A stretch of 64,000 nucleotides of DNA. It comes from an uncultured Veillonellaceae bacterium (GTDB lineage: Bacteria > Bacillota > Negativicutes > Selenomonadales > Selenomonadaceae). Below the pieces are notes generated by a model. That model made no database searches and was not told the DNA's origin. It was given only the letters and a program-made list of their open reading frames with translations. The number at the start of each line of letters is the position of its first letter. The stretch's first letter is position 1. Made by a program: the position numbers and the translations under genes. This document shows, one piece after another, positions 46,053 to 55,223 of the stretch. The DNA lies in assembly GCA_902785705.1 (NCBI GenBank), contig CACZZN010000004.1, positions 57,990 through 121,989 on the forward strand, read 5' to 3'.

Positions 46053-47921
46053 TCACAGTAGGTCTCCGCAGATCGTGTATCGGTTCTTTCCTCCGTTCTT
46101 CGAGTGATACAGGACCTCATCCGCAATCATGTACAATTCCTCAAAGGTCCGCCCATGGCCGGGATAAATCGAAACTCCGATGCTCGCAGTGATATGCACC
46201 TCATTCTTCCCATCGGAATAAATCTTATTGACAATCGCGCAGGCAGCGCCCGCCTTTGTTTCAATGCTCTTCCATCCCATCGGACGTTCAGAATCCGGCA
46301 CCTTGAAGAAAGCGGCAAACTCATCGCCGCCGATACGCCCCACACAGGCATCCTCAAGGAACACCGTGCCGAGTTTTTGTGCAACCTCCGAGATGACACG
46401 GTCCCCGACGATATGTCCCAAGGTATCATTCACCTTTTTGAAATTGTCCAAGTCGATGATATAGAACGCATAGCTTTCCGTTCCGTCTGACTCCGCAAGC
46501 ATCTTTTTCACACGCGCGTTGAACGCCCCCTTGTTCAACAGCCCGGACAGGGGATCGATCTCTGCCTCATGCTTCAGCTTTTCCTGCTTACTCATGTCAT
46601 CCTCGACATTCACAAGATTTCCTACCAGATGGAGCATCTCCCCTGTATCGCTGCGAACCACCGTCCCCGTCAAGCGATGCCAGTAATAATGACCATCTGC
46701 GCAGCGTATCCGTATTTCTCGCCGCAGGGCATCCTTTCCATTCGTGTGGAGCGCAACAATATCCTGAATGATAGACGTGTCATTTTCGTGCAGCAAAGCT
46801 TTCAATTTCGGTAAAATCTCATCGATGGCATAAATCTCCTTCGCGTCCTTGTCGATAAAGGCAGCGCTGCCGTCAAGTTCCAGCCGCTGCGTCTGAAAAT
46901 CATAGTCGAACACGAGCGCGTTGATCTGCGTGTTGGCCATCTTGAACCTGTCATTGGTCATCTCTACAATCGCAGTGCGGCGCATCAACTGGAAAATCGT
47001 GACGAAAAGCCATATGAAGGCTGCCGTGATCAGGATTTCCACCAACGCCACATTGTAGGACAGTTTGTCGCTCTGCTGACGGATCAGTTCTTTGGAAATG
47101 ACGATAGCATAATACCAGTGGTTGATGCCGACTGGCGTGAGGATGGCGAGCCGGTCGCCCGTCAGTGTCTGATAAGGAAGCGTCAGCGTCTGCCCCTCTA
47201 GAACGGCAAGCTTGACATCATTGAGCGACATCCCGTTCCTTTGCCCCCAGCCGGAGCCCAAATCATAGAAATTCATCGCATCGTCCGGCACCAGCTGGCC
47301 CCCGGAAGACCGCGCAAAAATCACTCCATCGCCGGAAAAAAGAAGACTCGTACTGGTCTCTTGGAACCCTACCGTTTCAATCAGATTGCTCAGGACAGTA
47401 AGCGGGAACTGTCCGTACATAACGCCGGCAGGCTTCTCATGCTGCAAAATCGGCACGGCGATATAAAGATAGAAATTCCCTGTCCGGCTGTCTCGCATGA
47501 TCGTATCCGAAATCGTCGTCTTGCCCTCCATCGCCTGATGGAAGTAGAACGTGTCCGATACGTTCCCGAGGGGCTTGCCCTCCATGTCGATCATCCGCCC
47601 ATTTGGCCCCGCAACGGCAAGGCGCTGGAAATTTCCAACCCTGTACATACGCGACAATCCCTCCAGAACTGCATCGTGATTTGTCAGGTCGATCATCTCC
47701 CACGAACGTGCCACTGCCTGCAGCATTTCCACTTGGTTCTCCAGTTTCGTGTGAAAGGCAGCTGCCTGCGAGCGCACATTGGTTTCAAGATAAAATTCCG
47801 TGGTCGATTCCATCATTTGATTCGTATTGCTCGAAAACCAGCAGAAAGAGCCAATCAAAATCACAATGGTAACAAAAACAGCAACCACTGCCGAAACACT
47901 CAGTCTGAATGTATGCTTCAT
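46053..47921 (-). CDS. Cache-sensor diguanylate cyclase (GGDEF protein)
   Basis: A 622-residue membrane signalling protein. A membrane helix near residues 8-30 is followed by a double Cache-like periplasmic domain (about 35-285), a second helix (about 300-322), a PAS-like region (about 330-440), and a GGDEF domain with the intact active site in GRIGGDEFAAFF (about 550). The RxxD inhibitory site five residues upstream of GGDEF is absent. It should make c-di-GMP in response to an external signal. The ATG at 47921 has AGGAGG upstream. Confidence 0.88.
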   Translation of the reverse strand: MKHTFRLSVSAVVAVFVTIVILIGSFCWFSSNTNQMMESTTEFYLETNVRSQAAAFHTKLENQVEMLQAVARSWEMIDLTNHDAVLEGLSRMYRVGNFQRLAVAGPNGRMIDMEGKPLGNVSDTFYFHQAMEGKTTISDTIMRDSRTGNFYLYIAVPILQHEKPAGVMYGQFPLTVLSNLIETVGFQETSTSLLFSGDGVIFARSSGGQLVPDDAMNFYDLGSGWGQRNGMSLNDVKLAVLEGQTLTLPYQTLTGDRLAILTPVGINHWYYAIVISKELIRQQSDKLSYNVALVEILITAAFIWLFVTIFQLMRRTAIVEMTNDRFKMANTQINALVFDYDFQTQRLELDGSAAFIDKDAKEIYAIDEILPKLKALLHENDTSIIQDIVALHTNGKDALRREIRIRCADGHYYWHRLTGTVVRSDTGEMLHLVGNLVNVEDDMSKQEKLKHEAEIDPLSGLLNKGAFNARVKKMLAESDGTESYAFYIIDLDNFKKVNDTLGHIVGDRVISEVAQKLGTVFLEDACVGRIGGDEFAAFFKVPDSERPMGWKSIETKAGAACAIVNKIYSDGKNEVHITASIGVSIYPGHGRTFEELYMIADEVLYHSKNGGKNRYTICGDLL

Positions 47922-48009
47922 GGCTTGCAACCTCCTCTCTGCGTGATATGAAAACAATATTGCATTTGCTCTACGACATTCTAACATTATAGCATATTCA
48001 CAAAAAAAT

Positions 48010-48029
48010 ATTTTATAAATTTATAAAAT
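48010..48029. promoter_or_regulatory. 20-bp perfect AT palindrome between divergent genes
   Basis: ATTTTATAAATTTATAAAAT is a perfect palindrome in the gap between the GGDEF gene and the ArsR-type regulator. It may be an operator for one of them or an AT-rich upstream element; the gap otherwise shows a weak promoter for the regulator. Confidence 0.4.
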
Positions 48030-48128
48030 TTCCGTACAGAGACTTATTATGCAATACGTAAAAACAGGAGAATCCTAGTGCACTGGCACGGTCGGGAAAT
48101 AAATTTTAGGATCGGATGCTTTTTCCAC

Positions 48129-48157
48129 TTACCCAAACCGGCAAAACATGCTATGAT
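48129..48157 (+). promoter_or_regulatory. Probable promoter of the ArsR-type regulator
   Basis: TTACCC (48129-48134) and TATGAT (48152-48157) are 17 bp apart, 34 bp before the start codon. The -35 match is poor. Confidence 0.4.
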
Positions 48158-48190
48158 GGACACATAAATGTCAAAAGAAGGAAATGAACC

Positions 48191-49117
48191 ATGCAAGAAT
48201 TATTCAGCAAAGAGGATATCGTAAATTTCAGCAAGGCACTGAGCTCCGAACTCCGCGTCAATCTGCTGCAGTACATTGCAACGCATCCGGGTGTGAGTTT
48301 CCCCGAGCTGTCGGAGCAGTTCCATGTGAGCCGGGTGGCCATCACGCAAAACACCCGCATCCTGCAGGATGCCGGTCTCATTGACCTCCGCCATAACACC
48401 GGAAAGGGCGATGCCAGAAAAGCATGCTACCTAAAGGAAAACCGCTATACCATCAACTTCACCAGCCACTTCGCAACGCAGAACAACTATGCCGCGGAAA
48501 TCCCCATCGGACAGTACACGGACTATAGCGTAACGCCGACCTGCGGCATAGCCACGACAGGGGAACTGATCGGCCGAGAGGACGATCCGCGCTATTTCGA
48601 CGATCCCAAGCGCTTTCAGGCCGGCATTCTTTGGTTCACCACCGGTCACATTGAATACCGTCTGCCGAATTACCTGCAGGAAGGGCAACGTCCTGTAGAG
48701 ATCCAGCTCTCCTTTGAAATTTCCTCGGAGGCTCCCGGCATTGCGGAAAACTGGCCCAGCGACCTGACCTTTTATTTCAATGACAAAGCGCTCGGCACAT
48801 GGACCAGTCCGGGAGATTACGGCGAGAAACGCGGTCTCTTCACGCCCGAATGGTGGCCGCCGAACTGGAACCAGTACGGCCTGCTGAAGCTCCTCTCCAT
48901 CAATCGCCACGGCACCTTCATCGACGGACTGATGATCTCCCCCTGCTCACTGGATGATCTGGCATTAAATCCCGAGAGCGATTTCCGCTTTCGCATCGCG
49001 GCTCCCGCAGATGCGAAAAATGTCGGCGGTTTCACACTTTTCGGGCATGGCTTCGGAAATTACGACCAGGATATCCGGCTGCACGTCATCTATGAGACAG
49101 TTCCCGCCGACGAATAA
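48191..49117 (+). CDS. ArsR-type winged-helix regulator with a large C-terminal domain
   Basis: A 308-residue cytosolic regulator. The N-terminal 75 residues form an ArsR-like winged helix (KALSSELRVNLLQYIA, FPELSEQFHVSRVAITQNTRIL, the recognition helix). The remaining 230 residues have YSVTPTCGIATTGELIG, DDPRYFDDPKR and FTPEWWPPNWNQYGLL, a conserved-looking ligand-binding type domain unlike the short metal sensors; the metal-binding cysteines of ArsR/SmtB are absent. It stands next to arabinose genes and a decayed GH43 locus, so a carbohydrate signal is plausible but inferred. Confidence 0.7.
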   Translation: MQELFSKEDIVNFSKALSSELRVNLLQYIATHPGVSFPELSEQFHVSRVAITQNTRILQDAGLIDLRHNTGKGDARKACYLKENRYTINFTSHFATQNNYAAEIPIGQYTDYSVTPTCGIATTGELIGREDDPRYFDDPKRFQAGILWFTTGHIEYRLPNYLQEGQRPVEIQLSFEISSEAPGIAENWPSDLTFYFNDKALGTWTSPGDYGEKRGLFTPEWWPPNWNQYGLLKLLSINRHGTFIDGLMISPCSLDDLALNPESDFRFRIAAPADAKNVGGFTLFGHGFGNYDQDIRLHVIYETVPADE

Positions 49118-49129
49118 AAAATCAACACG

Positions 49130-49183
49130 ATATCAACACAAAACGGACGATTGCAGTCCCTCAGGAACGCAGCCGTCCGTTTT
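49130..49183. terminator. Bidirectional terminator, one of two near-identical copies
   Basis: AAAACGGACG (49140-49149) and CGTCCGTTTT (49174-49183) form a 10-bp stem between the convergent regulator and araD genes. The surrounding 52 bp match 61804-61855 with four differences. Confidence 0.85.
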
Positions 49184-49216
49184 CTCATCTCCCCGTTTTC
49201 CCTGTCAAACCGTGCC

Positions 49217-49918
49217 TTACTTTTTGATCTGTCCGTAGTAGGCATTCGGACCATGCTTGCGCTTGAAGTGCTTGTCCAGCAGCACCTGCGGCATGGAATC
49301 GCGATCTCCCGTGAGCATCTGCGTATGGAAGCCCATCATCGCGACTTCTTCCAAAACCACCGCATTGTGCACGGCATTTGCGGGATCCGTGCCCCATGTG
49401 AACGGGCCATGGTTCTTCACCAGCACCGCAGGAACATCATCCGGCTCGATGCCATACTTCTTGAAGCGCTCCACGATGACGATGCCCGTATTGTATTCGT
49501 ATTCGCCCTGGATCTCCTCTGCCGTCATATCACGCGTGCAGGGGATCTCCCCATAGAAATAATCCGCTTGCGTCGTGCCATAGGCGCGCACGCCCTGCCC
49601 TGCCTGCGCAAAGGTCGTCGCCCAGCGGGAATGGGTATGCACCACACCGCCGATATGCGGGAACTCGCGATAGAGCACGCGGTGGGTCTCCGTATCCGAA
49701 GAAGGATTCATCTCCCCCTCCACCTTGTTGCCATCCAGATCCACGACCACCATATCCTCCGGCTTCATCACATCATACTCCACCCCTGACGGCTTGATGA
49801 CGAACAGCCCCTTCTCGCGGTCGATGCCCGACACATTCCCCCAAGTAAAGGTAATCAGCCCATGCTTTGGCAGCAGCATATTCGCTTCGTAAACCTTTTG
49901 TTTCAGTTCCTCCAACAT
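49217..49918 (-). CDS. araD: L-ribulose-5-phosphate 4-epimerase
   Basis: AraD converts L-ribulose-5-P to D-xylulose-5-P. The 233-residue class II aldolase-fold protein has [11 protein letters not shown], the zinc-site histidines in [14 protein letters not shown], and KNHGPFTWG. It is the last gene of the arabinose operon, 142 bp after araA with a hairpin in between. Confidence 0.95.
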   Translation of the reverse strand: MLEELKQKVYEANMLLPKHGLITFTWGNVSGIDREKGLFVIKPSGVEYDVMKPEDMVVVDLDGNKVEGEMNPSSDTETHRVLYREFPHIGGVVHTHSRWATTFAQAGQGVRAYGTTQADYFYGEIPCTRDMTAEEIQGEYEYNTGIVIVERFKKYGIEPDDVPAVLVKNHGPFTWGTDPANAVHNAVVLEEVAMMGFHTQMLTGDRDSMPQVLLDKHFKRKHGPNAYYGQIKK

Positions 49919-49941
49919 AACAAATCCTCCTTTGATATCAC

Positions 49942-49973
49942 AAGGGGCTGCCGTTCCTATCCGGCAGCCCCCT
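49942..49973 (-). terminator. Hairpin between araA and araD
   Basis: GGGGCTGCCG (49944-49953) and CGGCAGCCCC (49962-49971) form a 10-bp perfect stem. There is no strong minus-strand T tract (TTGTGATATC follows), so it may be an RNA-stability or processing element rather than a full stop. Confidence 0.5.
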
Positions 49974-50060
49974 TAGCACATCTTTCATGCCGGCAAACAC
50001 TGCTTTTACCGGATTCCGTTTCCTGTGGACTTCACGTTCATTTCCTGCCCGAAAAGAGGA

Positions 50061-51485
50061 TCATTGGATCTCTACCAGTTCCATGCCAAGCATGACGGCA
50101 AGATCATGGATCTGTTCTTCCTTCAGACGGAAGCTCAGCACCGTGTGATGTCCGCCGCCGGCCTTGATCCACTCGGTAGAACCCTTCTTCAGACCGACCT
50201 TCGGCGTCCAGAGCTGCTTCGCCACCGGCAGATGCGGTGTCTCCGCCTCCGGCTTGCGGCAGTCCACAGGATAGCTGATCATACGGAAACCATGACGGAA
50301 GTCCGCAATGGTCACATCCACCGCATCACCCTCCATGCCGCTGAAAACGAGACGCGCCGGATCCTCCTTGTCGCCGATGTCCAGCGGATGGACTTCGACC
50401 TTTGGCTTGTCGCTTGCGATCGTGGGATCCACCTCCAGCATATGAGCGCCCAGGATGGCCTCATGCCCCTTGCGCAGATCCAGCGTATAGTCTTCCATGA
50501 AGACCGTCCTGTCGTTGTGCGCCATGATCTTCAAAAGCCTTGTGAGAGCCGCAGTCTTCCAGTCGCCCTCAGCCGCAAAGCCGTAGCCATCCCGCATCAG
50601 GAGCTGCGCCGCAAGCCCCGGAAGCTGCTCCATGCCCGCAAGGTCCTGGAAATTCGTGCAGAACGCGTTGTATCCCTTCTTGTCCAGGAAGCTGCGGATG
50701 CCTAAGTACTGTTTCAGCTGATAGCGTACAGAATGCTCGAACTTATCCTGCGCATTATTTCCCACGTTCAGCTCATAGTCCTGCTGCAGCTTCTGATATT
50801 CTTTCTCCACATCGCCATCGGACACCTTTTCGATCTCCGCCACAAGTTCGGCAATCGGATAATAGTCCACGGTCCAGCCCATGCGAATCTGTGCCTCTAC
50901 CTTGTCACCCTCCGTCACAGCTACATCGCGCATCGTATCGCCGAAACGGCAGACACGGATATGGAAGCTTTCGTTGTATGCCACAGCCACATCCTGCCAA
51001 TCCGCAACTTCCTGTATAACCTCCTCGTCTTCCCAGTAACCGTATACGATTTTGTTGTTGAGGCCGAGACGTGCGTTCAGATATCCGTACTCACGGTCAC
51101 CGTGCGCACTCTGGTTGAGGTTCATATAGTCAAAGTCGATGGTCGCATAGGGAATATTGTCCAGATACTGCGTCGCCAGATGCAGCAGCGGCTTTTGCAG
51201 GAGCTTCGTGCCGCGGATCCAGTTCTTCGCAGGGGAGAAGGTGTGCATCCAAGTGATGACGCCCGCAACGTTGTCGTTATAATTCACGTCCTTCATGAAC
51301 TGCGTGATGCCCTCCGCCGTCGTCATGACGCCTTTGCAGACCACTTTGTAGGGCAGCTTGCCGCTCTCGTTGAGCTTGTTCACAATCGCCTCCGTGTCCC
51401 GCGCCACATTGCGGAGCTGCTCCTCCCCATACAGGTGCTGGCTGCCTGCCACGAACCAGAATTCATACTCATTTGTCTTCAACAT
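50061..51485 (-). CDS. araA: L-arabinose isomerase
   Basis: AraA isomerises L-arabinose to L-ribulose with a divalent metal. From the ATG at 51485 it is 474 residues and begins [20 protein letters not shown], the usual start. [28 protein letters not shown] and the C-terminal GGGHHTVLS block are typical. Upstream in-frame codons at 51503 and 51515 have poorer context. It lies between araB and araD. Confidence 0.96.
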   Translation of the reverse strand: MLKTNEYEFWFVAGSQHLYGEEQLRNVARDTEAIVNKLNESGKLPYKVVCKGVMTTAEGITQFMKDVNYNDNVAGVITWMHTFSPAKNWIRGTKLLQKPLLHLATQYLDNIPYATIDFDYMNLNQSAHGDREYGYLNARLGLNNKIVYGYWEDEEVIQEVADWQDVAVAYNESFHIRVCRFGDTMRDVAVTEGDKVEAQIRMGWTVDYYPIAELVAEIEKVSDGDVEKEYQKLQQDYELNVGNNAQDKFEHSVRYQLKQYLGIRSFLDKKGYNAFCTNFQDLAGMEQLPGLAAQLLMRDGYGFAAEGDWKTAALTRLLKIMAHNDRTVFMEDYTLDLRKGHEAILGAHMLEVDPTIASDKPKVEVHPLDIGDKEDPARLVFSGMEGDAVDVTIADFRHGFRMISYPVDCRKPEAETPHLPVAKQLWTPKVGLKKGSTEWIKAGGGHHTVLSFRLKEEQIHDLAVMLGMELVEIQ

Positions 51486-51536
51486 GTCCGATAACACTCC
51501 CATCTCGTCAACCAAAATAAATTTTTCCTCAACTTC

Positions 51537-53150
51537 TCAGTCCTTCAGGGCATCGCCTGCGGCGATTTCCGCTTCCAGACCTTTGCGATAGCGCTCGATG
51601 AATGTCCCGCAGCCCTTCGCCCCATCTGCCTGAGGCTGCAAGGTCGTGGTCTTCGCATCCGAAAATACGGCTTGATCCAGGAAATCCGACAGGGACTGCC
51701 CCTCCGGACGGTACTTCGCATAGACCGCAAGCACTGCCATACCCCAAGGGCCTCCCTCTCCTGCCGTCTCCATGACCGTGATCGGAATGCCCAGCGTATT
51801 CGCCAGCACCTGTTGGCCTACCACCGGTGTCCGGAAAAGCCCGCCTTGGGCAACCATCACATCCGTCTTGACCTGTTCCTCCCGAATGAGGATATCCATG
51901 CCGATCTTCAACGGGGCAAACGCTCCGTAAAGCTGCGTCAACATGAAATTCGCAAGATTCATGCGGCTCTTCGGCGATCGTACGAACATGGGACGTCCCT
52001 TTTCCACCCGCGTGATATTCTCACCGGACAGGCAGCTGTAGTTCAGCAGACCGCCGGCATCCGGATCCGCCTTCAAAGCCTGCTCGAACAGCTTGGCATA
52101 AATCTGATCCGAGGTGGCTGTCACCCCCAAAAGATCGGCAAACTCGCGGAACAACCCTGTCCATGCATTGATATCGGAGGAACAATTATTCGTGTGCACC
52201 ATGGCCACCGGCGCGCCGTCCGGCGTCGTGACCACATCGATGTCCTGATGCACCGCCCTGAGAGGCGCGTCCAATACATTCATGGAAAAAGCCGATGTGC
52301 CGACGGAAATGTTCCCCGTGCGCTTGCGCACGCTGTTGGTGCTGACCATGCCGGTCCCCGCATCACCCTCCGGCGGTGCCATGAGACTTCCCGCCCGCAG
52401 CTTTCCGCTCACATCCAGAAGCCTTGCGCCCTCTTCCGTGAGCGTTCCCGCCGCCTCTCCGGCCTTTTTCACGGTAGGCAGGATATCCTTCAGTTTCCAG
52501 GGATACCGCTGCGCCAGCTCCAGCTGGTCGAACAGGGCAAGCTTCTCTTCATCGTAGCTCCCCGTCTTTTCGTCGATGGGGAACATGCCCGAAGCATCCC
52601 CGATACCAAGCACCTTTTCCCCGCTGAGCTTCCAGTGCACATAGCCTGCCAAGGTGGTGAGGAACGCGATATCCTTCACATGTTCCTCGCCGTTCAGCAT
52701 CGCCTGATAGATGTGCGCCACGCTCCAGCGCTGAGGGATATTGAACATCAGCACATCGGTCAGCTCCGCAGCCGCCTGGTCCGTGATATTATTCCGCCAA
52801 GTACGGAAGGGCGCCAGAAGCTGACGGCTTTTGTCAAAGGGCAGATATCCGTGCATCATGGCGCTGACGCCAATGGCACCGATGCTTTCGATTCGCGTAT
52901 GATACCTCGCCTCCACGTCCCCGGCCAACTGGCTGTAGCAGGACTGGATGCCCTCCCATGCCAGCGCCAGCGGATAAGTCCAGATGCCGTCCTCTAACCG
53001 GTTCTCCCATTCAAAGCTGCCGCTCGCAATCGTCCTGCAGTTCTTGTCTGTGAGCACTGCCTTGATACGCGTGGAGCCCAGCTCGATCCCCAGAGCGGTC
53101 TCCCCCGCCGCAATCACATTTGCCGTTTCCTGCAAATCCATTCGCTTCAC
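51537..53150 (-). CDS. araB: FGGY-family kinase, probable L-ribulokinase
   Basis: A 537-residue sugar kinase. Its N-terminal domain has ALGIELGSTRIKAVLTDKN and IGVSAMMHGYLPFD. The C-terminal domain has VGTSAFSMNVL and the METAGEGGPWGMAVLA block. Of the FGGY kinases, ribulokinase is the one expected between araA and the arabinose transporter, but it differs from the Gram-negative AraB and could have broader pentulose specificity. It follows the YjfF-like permease by 7 bp. Confidence 0.85.
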   Translation of the reverse strand: MKRMDLQETANVIAAGETALGIELGSTRIKAVLTDKNCRTIASGSFEWENRLEDGIWTYPLALAWEGIQSCYSQLAGDVEARYHTRIESIGAIGVSAMMHGYLPFDKSRQLLAPFRTWRNNITDQAAAELTDVLMFNIPQRWSVAHIYQAMLNGEEHVKDIAFLTTLAGYVHWKLSGEKVLGIGDASGMFPIDEKTGSYDEEKLALFDQLELAQRYPWKLKDILPTVKKAGEAAGTLTEEGARLLDVSGKLRAGSLMAPPEGDAGTGMVSTNSVRKRTGNISVGTSAFSMNVLDAPLRAVHQDIDVVTTPDGAPVAMVHTNNCSSDINAWTGLFREFADLLGVTATSDQIYAKLFEQALKADPDAGGLLNYSCLSGENITRVEKGRPMFVRSPKSRMNLANFMLTQLYGAFAPLKIGMDILIREEQVKTDVMVAQGGLFRTPVVGQQVLANTLGIPITVMETAGEGGPWGMAVLAVYAKYRPEGQSLSDFLDQAVFSDAKTTTLQPQADGAKGCGTFIERYRKGLEAEIAAGDALKD

Positions 53151-53157
53151 CCCTCAC

Positions 53158-54168
53158 TCATTTGCTTGCAGATTCCATAGAACTCTTGGAAGACAACTTG
53201 CTCTTATGCTCTGTGATAAATGCCTGCATCACGATGAATACGCAGAGCAGCGCACCAACCACGATTTTCGTCCACCATGCGGAAAGCGTCCCCTGGAACG
53301 TGATGAAGGTCAGGATCACGCCCTGGATCAACACGCCGAACAGCGTGCCCGGAATAAATCCGACGCCGCCGGTCAGCAGCGTGCCGCCGATGACCGAAGA
53401 TGCAATCGCGTCCATTTCCATGCCGAGCCCGTGCAGATTGTAGCCGGTCAGCATGATAAGGGAGTAAGCCACCCCTGCCAGTGCAGAGCAGAAGCCGCTG
53501 ATGGTGTAGACCATGACCTTCGTGCGGAACACCGGAAGTCCCATGAGGGATGCCGAGGATTCATTGCCGCCGATTGCGAACACCGTGCGCCCGAACTTCG
53601 TATAGCCCAGCACAATGGCCGCAATCAGAAGCGTCAGCAAGGCAATCACCGCACCCACGGAGATGAACCCGACCCCCAGCTGGATCCGCGTACTTGCCAA
53701 CTCCACATAAAAGGGATTCGTGATGCTGATGGTATCTCTGGAAATTACTGCCGTAAGGCCGCGGCAGAAGAACATGCCTGCCAAAGTGATGATGAAGGGC
53801 TGCAAATCAAATTTCGTGATGATGTATCCCTGCAAAGCGCCGAACCCAATGCCCATGAGCAGGATGATCAGGATGGCCAGTCCCACCGGAACCGTCGTGA
53901 ACTCCAGCAGGTAGGCCAGTACCATGCAGCAGAGCGCAAGCACCGCGCCGACCGAAAGGTCGATGCCGCCAATCAGCAAGGTGAAGGTGATGCCCACGGT
54001 CACGATGATCAACGCCGCATTATCAATGAAGAGATTGAGGAATACCTGGGGACGCATAAAGCCTTTATACGTCATGATGCCTGCCGCATAGAGAATCACG
54101 AACAGCAAGACCGTCACCACGAAGGAAAAATACTGGGATGCCACCAGTTGATTCAGATAGTGTTTCAT
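53158..54168 (-). CDS. Sugar ABC transporter permease (YjfF-like)
   Basis: A 336-residue BPD_transp_2 permease with about ten membrane segments and the signature region GIDLSVGAVLALCC, plus GFGALQGYIITKFDLQPFI and GGNESSASLMGLPV, the cytosolic coupling loop. It is the second permease of the four-part system and overlaps its partner by 4 bp. Confidence 0.9.
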   Translation of the reverse strand: MKHYLNQLVASQYFSFVVTVLLFVILYAAGIMTYKGFMRPQVFLNLFIDNAALIIVTVGITFTLLIGGIDLSVGAVLALCCMVLAYLLEFTTVPVGLAILIILLMGIGFGALQGYIITKFDLQPFIITLAGMFFCRGLTAVISRDTISITNPFYVELASTRIQLGVGFISVGAVIALLTLLIAAIVLGYTKFGRTVFAIGGNESSASLMGLPVFRTKVMVYTISGFCSALAGVAYSLIMLTGYNLHGLGMEMDAIASSVIGGTLLTGGVGFIPGTLFGVLIQGVILTFITFQGTLSAWWTKIVVGALLCVFIVMQAFITEHKSKLSSKSSMESASK

Positions 54169-55223
54169 GCCTTCTCCACCGCCTTTTCAAGTCCCTGATC
54201 CCCGGCACGCTTTGCTTTCCACTTGTCAAACATCTCCTGTGCCTTCTTGGACTGGATGAGGCAGATGATGACTACTGCAATCGCCTTTACCACAGGGAGC
54301 TGATCCGCCGAAACGCCCAGCGCATACATGGTCGTTGTCAACGTCTGGATCGTGATGGCGCCGATGACCGAACCGCCCACATAGAACTTGCCGCCGGAAA
54401 GCAGCGTCCCTCCGAGGGCAACCGCAAGGATCGCATCCATCTCCATGTTGAGTCCCGCATTGTTTGCATCCGCCGCACGGATCAGAGAGCTTTCAATCAG
54501 TCCCGAAACACCGGCGCAGAAACCGGAAAAAGCGTAGACAAGGAAAATGACCATCGTCACGTTGATGCCTGCGAAGCGGCTGGCCGTCGGATTGATGCCC
54601 ACCGACTGGACGAACAGCCCGATGCTGGTCTTTTTCATGATAAACACCACGAGAAGCACCATCGCCGCCGCGATAAAGATGTTCGTGGGAAGGATATTCC
54701 CCGGAATCGTTCCGCCGATATAAGCGAAGGGCTTGTAATAGACCGTGATGATCTGTCCCTCTGTCATGAGCTGTGCGATACCGCGCCCTGCCGTCATGAG
54801 AATGAGCGTTGCCACAACTGCCTGTATCTTCAGCTTTGAGACGAGGAAACCGTTCCAGACGCCGCAAAGGATGCCCACGCCGACCGCCGCCAGCATCGCG
54901 AGAGCCATCGGGGTCTCCGCTACGCCGTCTCCGCGGCCTCCGATCAGGTTGCAGACCACGGCAGCCGAAATCGCGACCACAGCGCCCACCGAGATATCAA
55001 TGCCGCTGGTCGCAATGACAAAAGTCATGCCCAGAGCAAGGATCACGAGGGAGGAAGAACGGGTGAGAATATCAATGAGACGGCCATACAGTCGTCCATC
55101 CTCCGTCATTTGTATGGTAAGGAATCCATCGACAAAAATTGCATTGAACACCAGCAGCACTGCCAATGCCACCACAGGCAGGAACAGCGAGCTGCTTGTA
55201 AATTCCTTCAGCTTTCCCATCAC
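54165..55223 (-). CDS. Sugar ABC transporter permease (YtfT-like)
   Basis: A 352-residue permease with about nine membrane segments and SGIDISVGAVVAISA, GVWNGFLVSKLKIQAVVATL and NPTASRFAGINV, typical of ribose/galactofuranose-type permeases. It pairs with the YjfF-like protein and overlaps the ATPase gene by 4 bp. Confidence 0.9.
   Translation of the reverse strand: MMGKLKEFTSSSLFLPVVALAVLLVFNAIFVDGFLTIQMTEDGRLYGRLIDILTRSSSLVILALGMTFVIATSGIDISVGAVVAISAAVVCNLIGGRGDGVAETPMALAMLAAVGVGILCGVWNGFLVSKLKIQAVVATLILMTAGRGIAQLMTEGQIITVYYKPFAYIGGTIPGNILPTNIFIAAAMVLLVVFIMKKTSIGLFVQSVGINPTASRFAGINVTMVIFLVYAFSGFCAGVSGLIESSLIRAADANNAGLNMEMDAILAVALGGTLLSGGKFYVGGSVIGAITIQTLTTTMYALGVSADQLPVVKAIAVVIICLIQSKKAQEMFDKWKAKRAGDQGLEKAVEKA

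Noticed and set aside
48191..49117. Metal-sensing ArsR/SmtB repressor
   Set aside because: The usual cysteine metal site is absent and the protein is three times too long.
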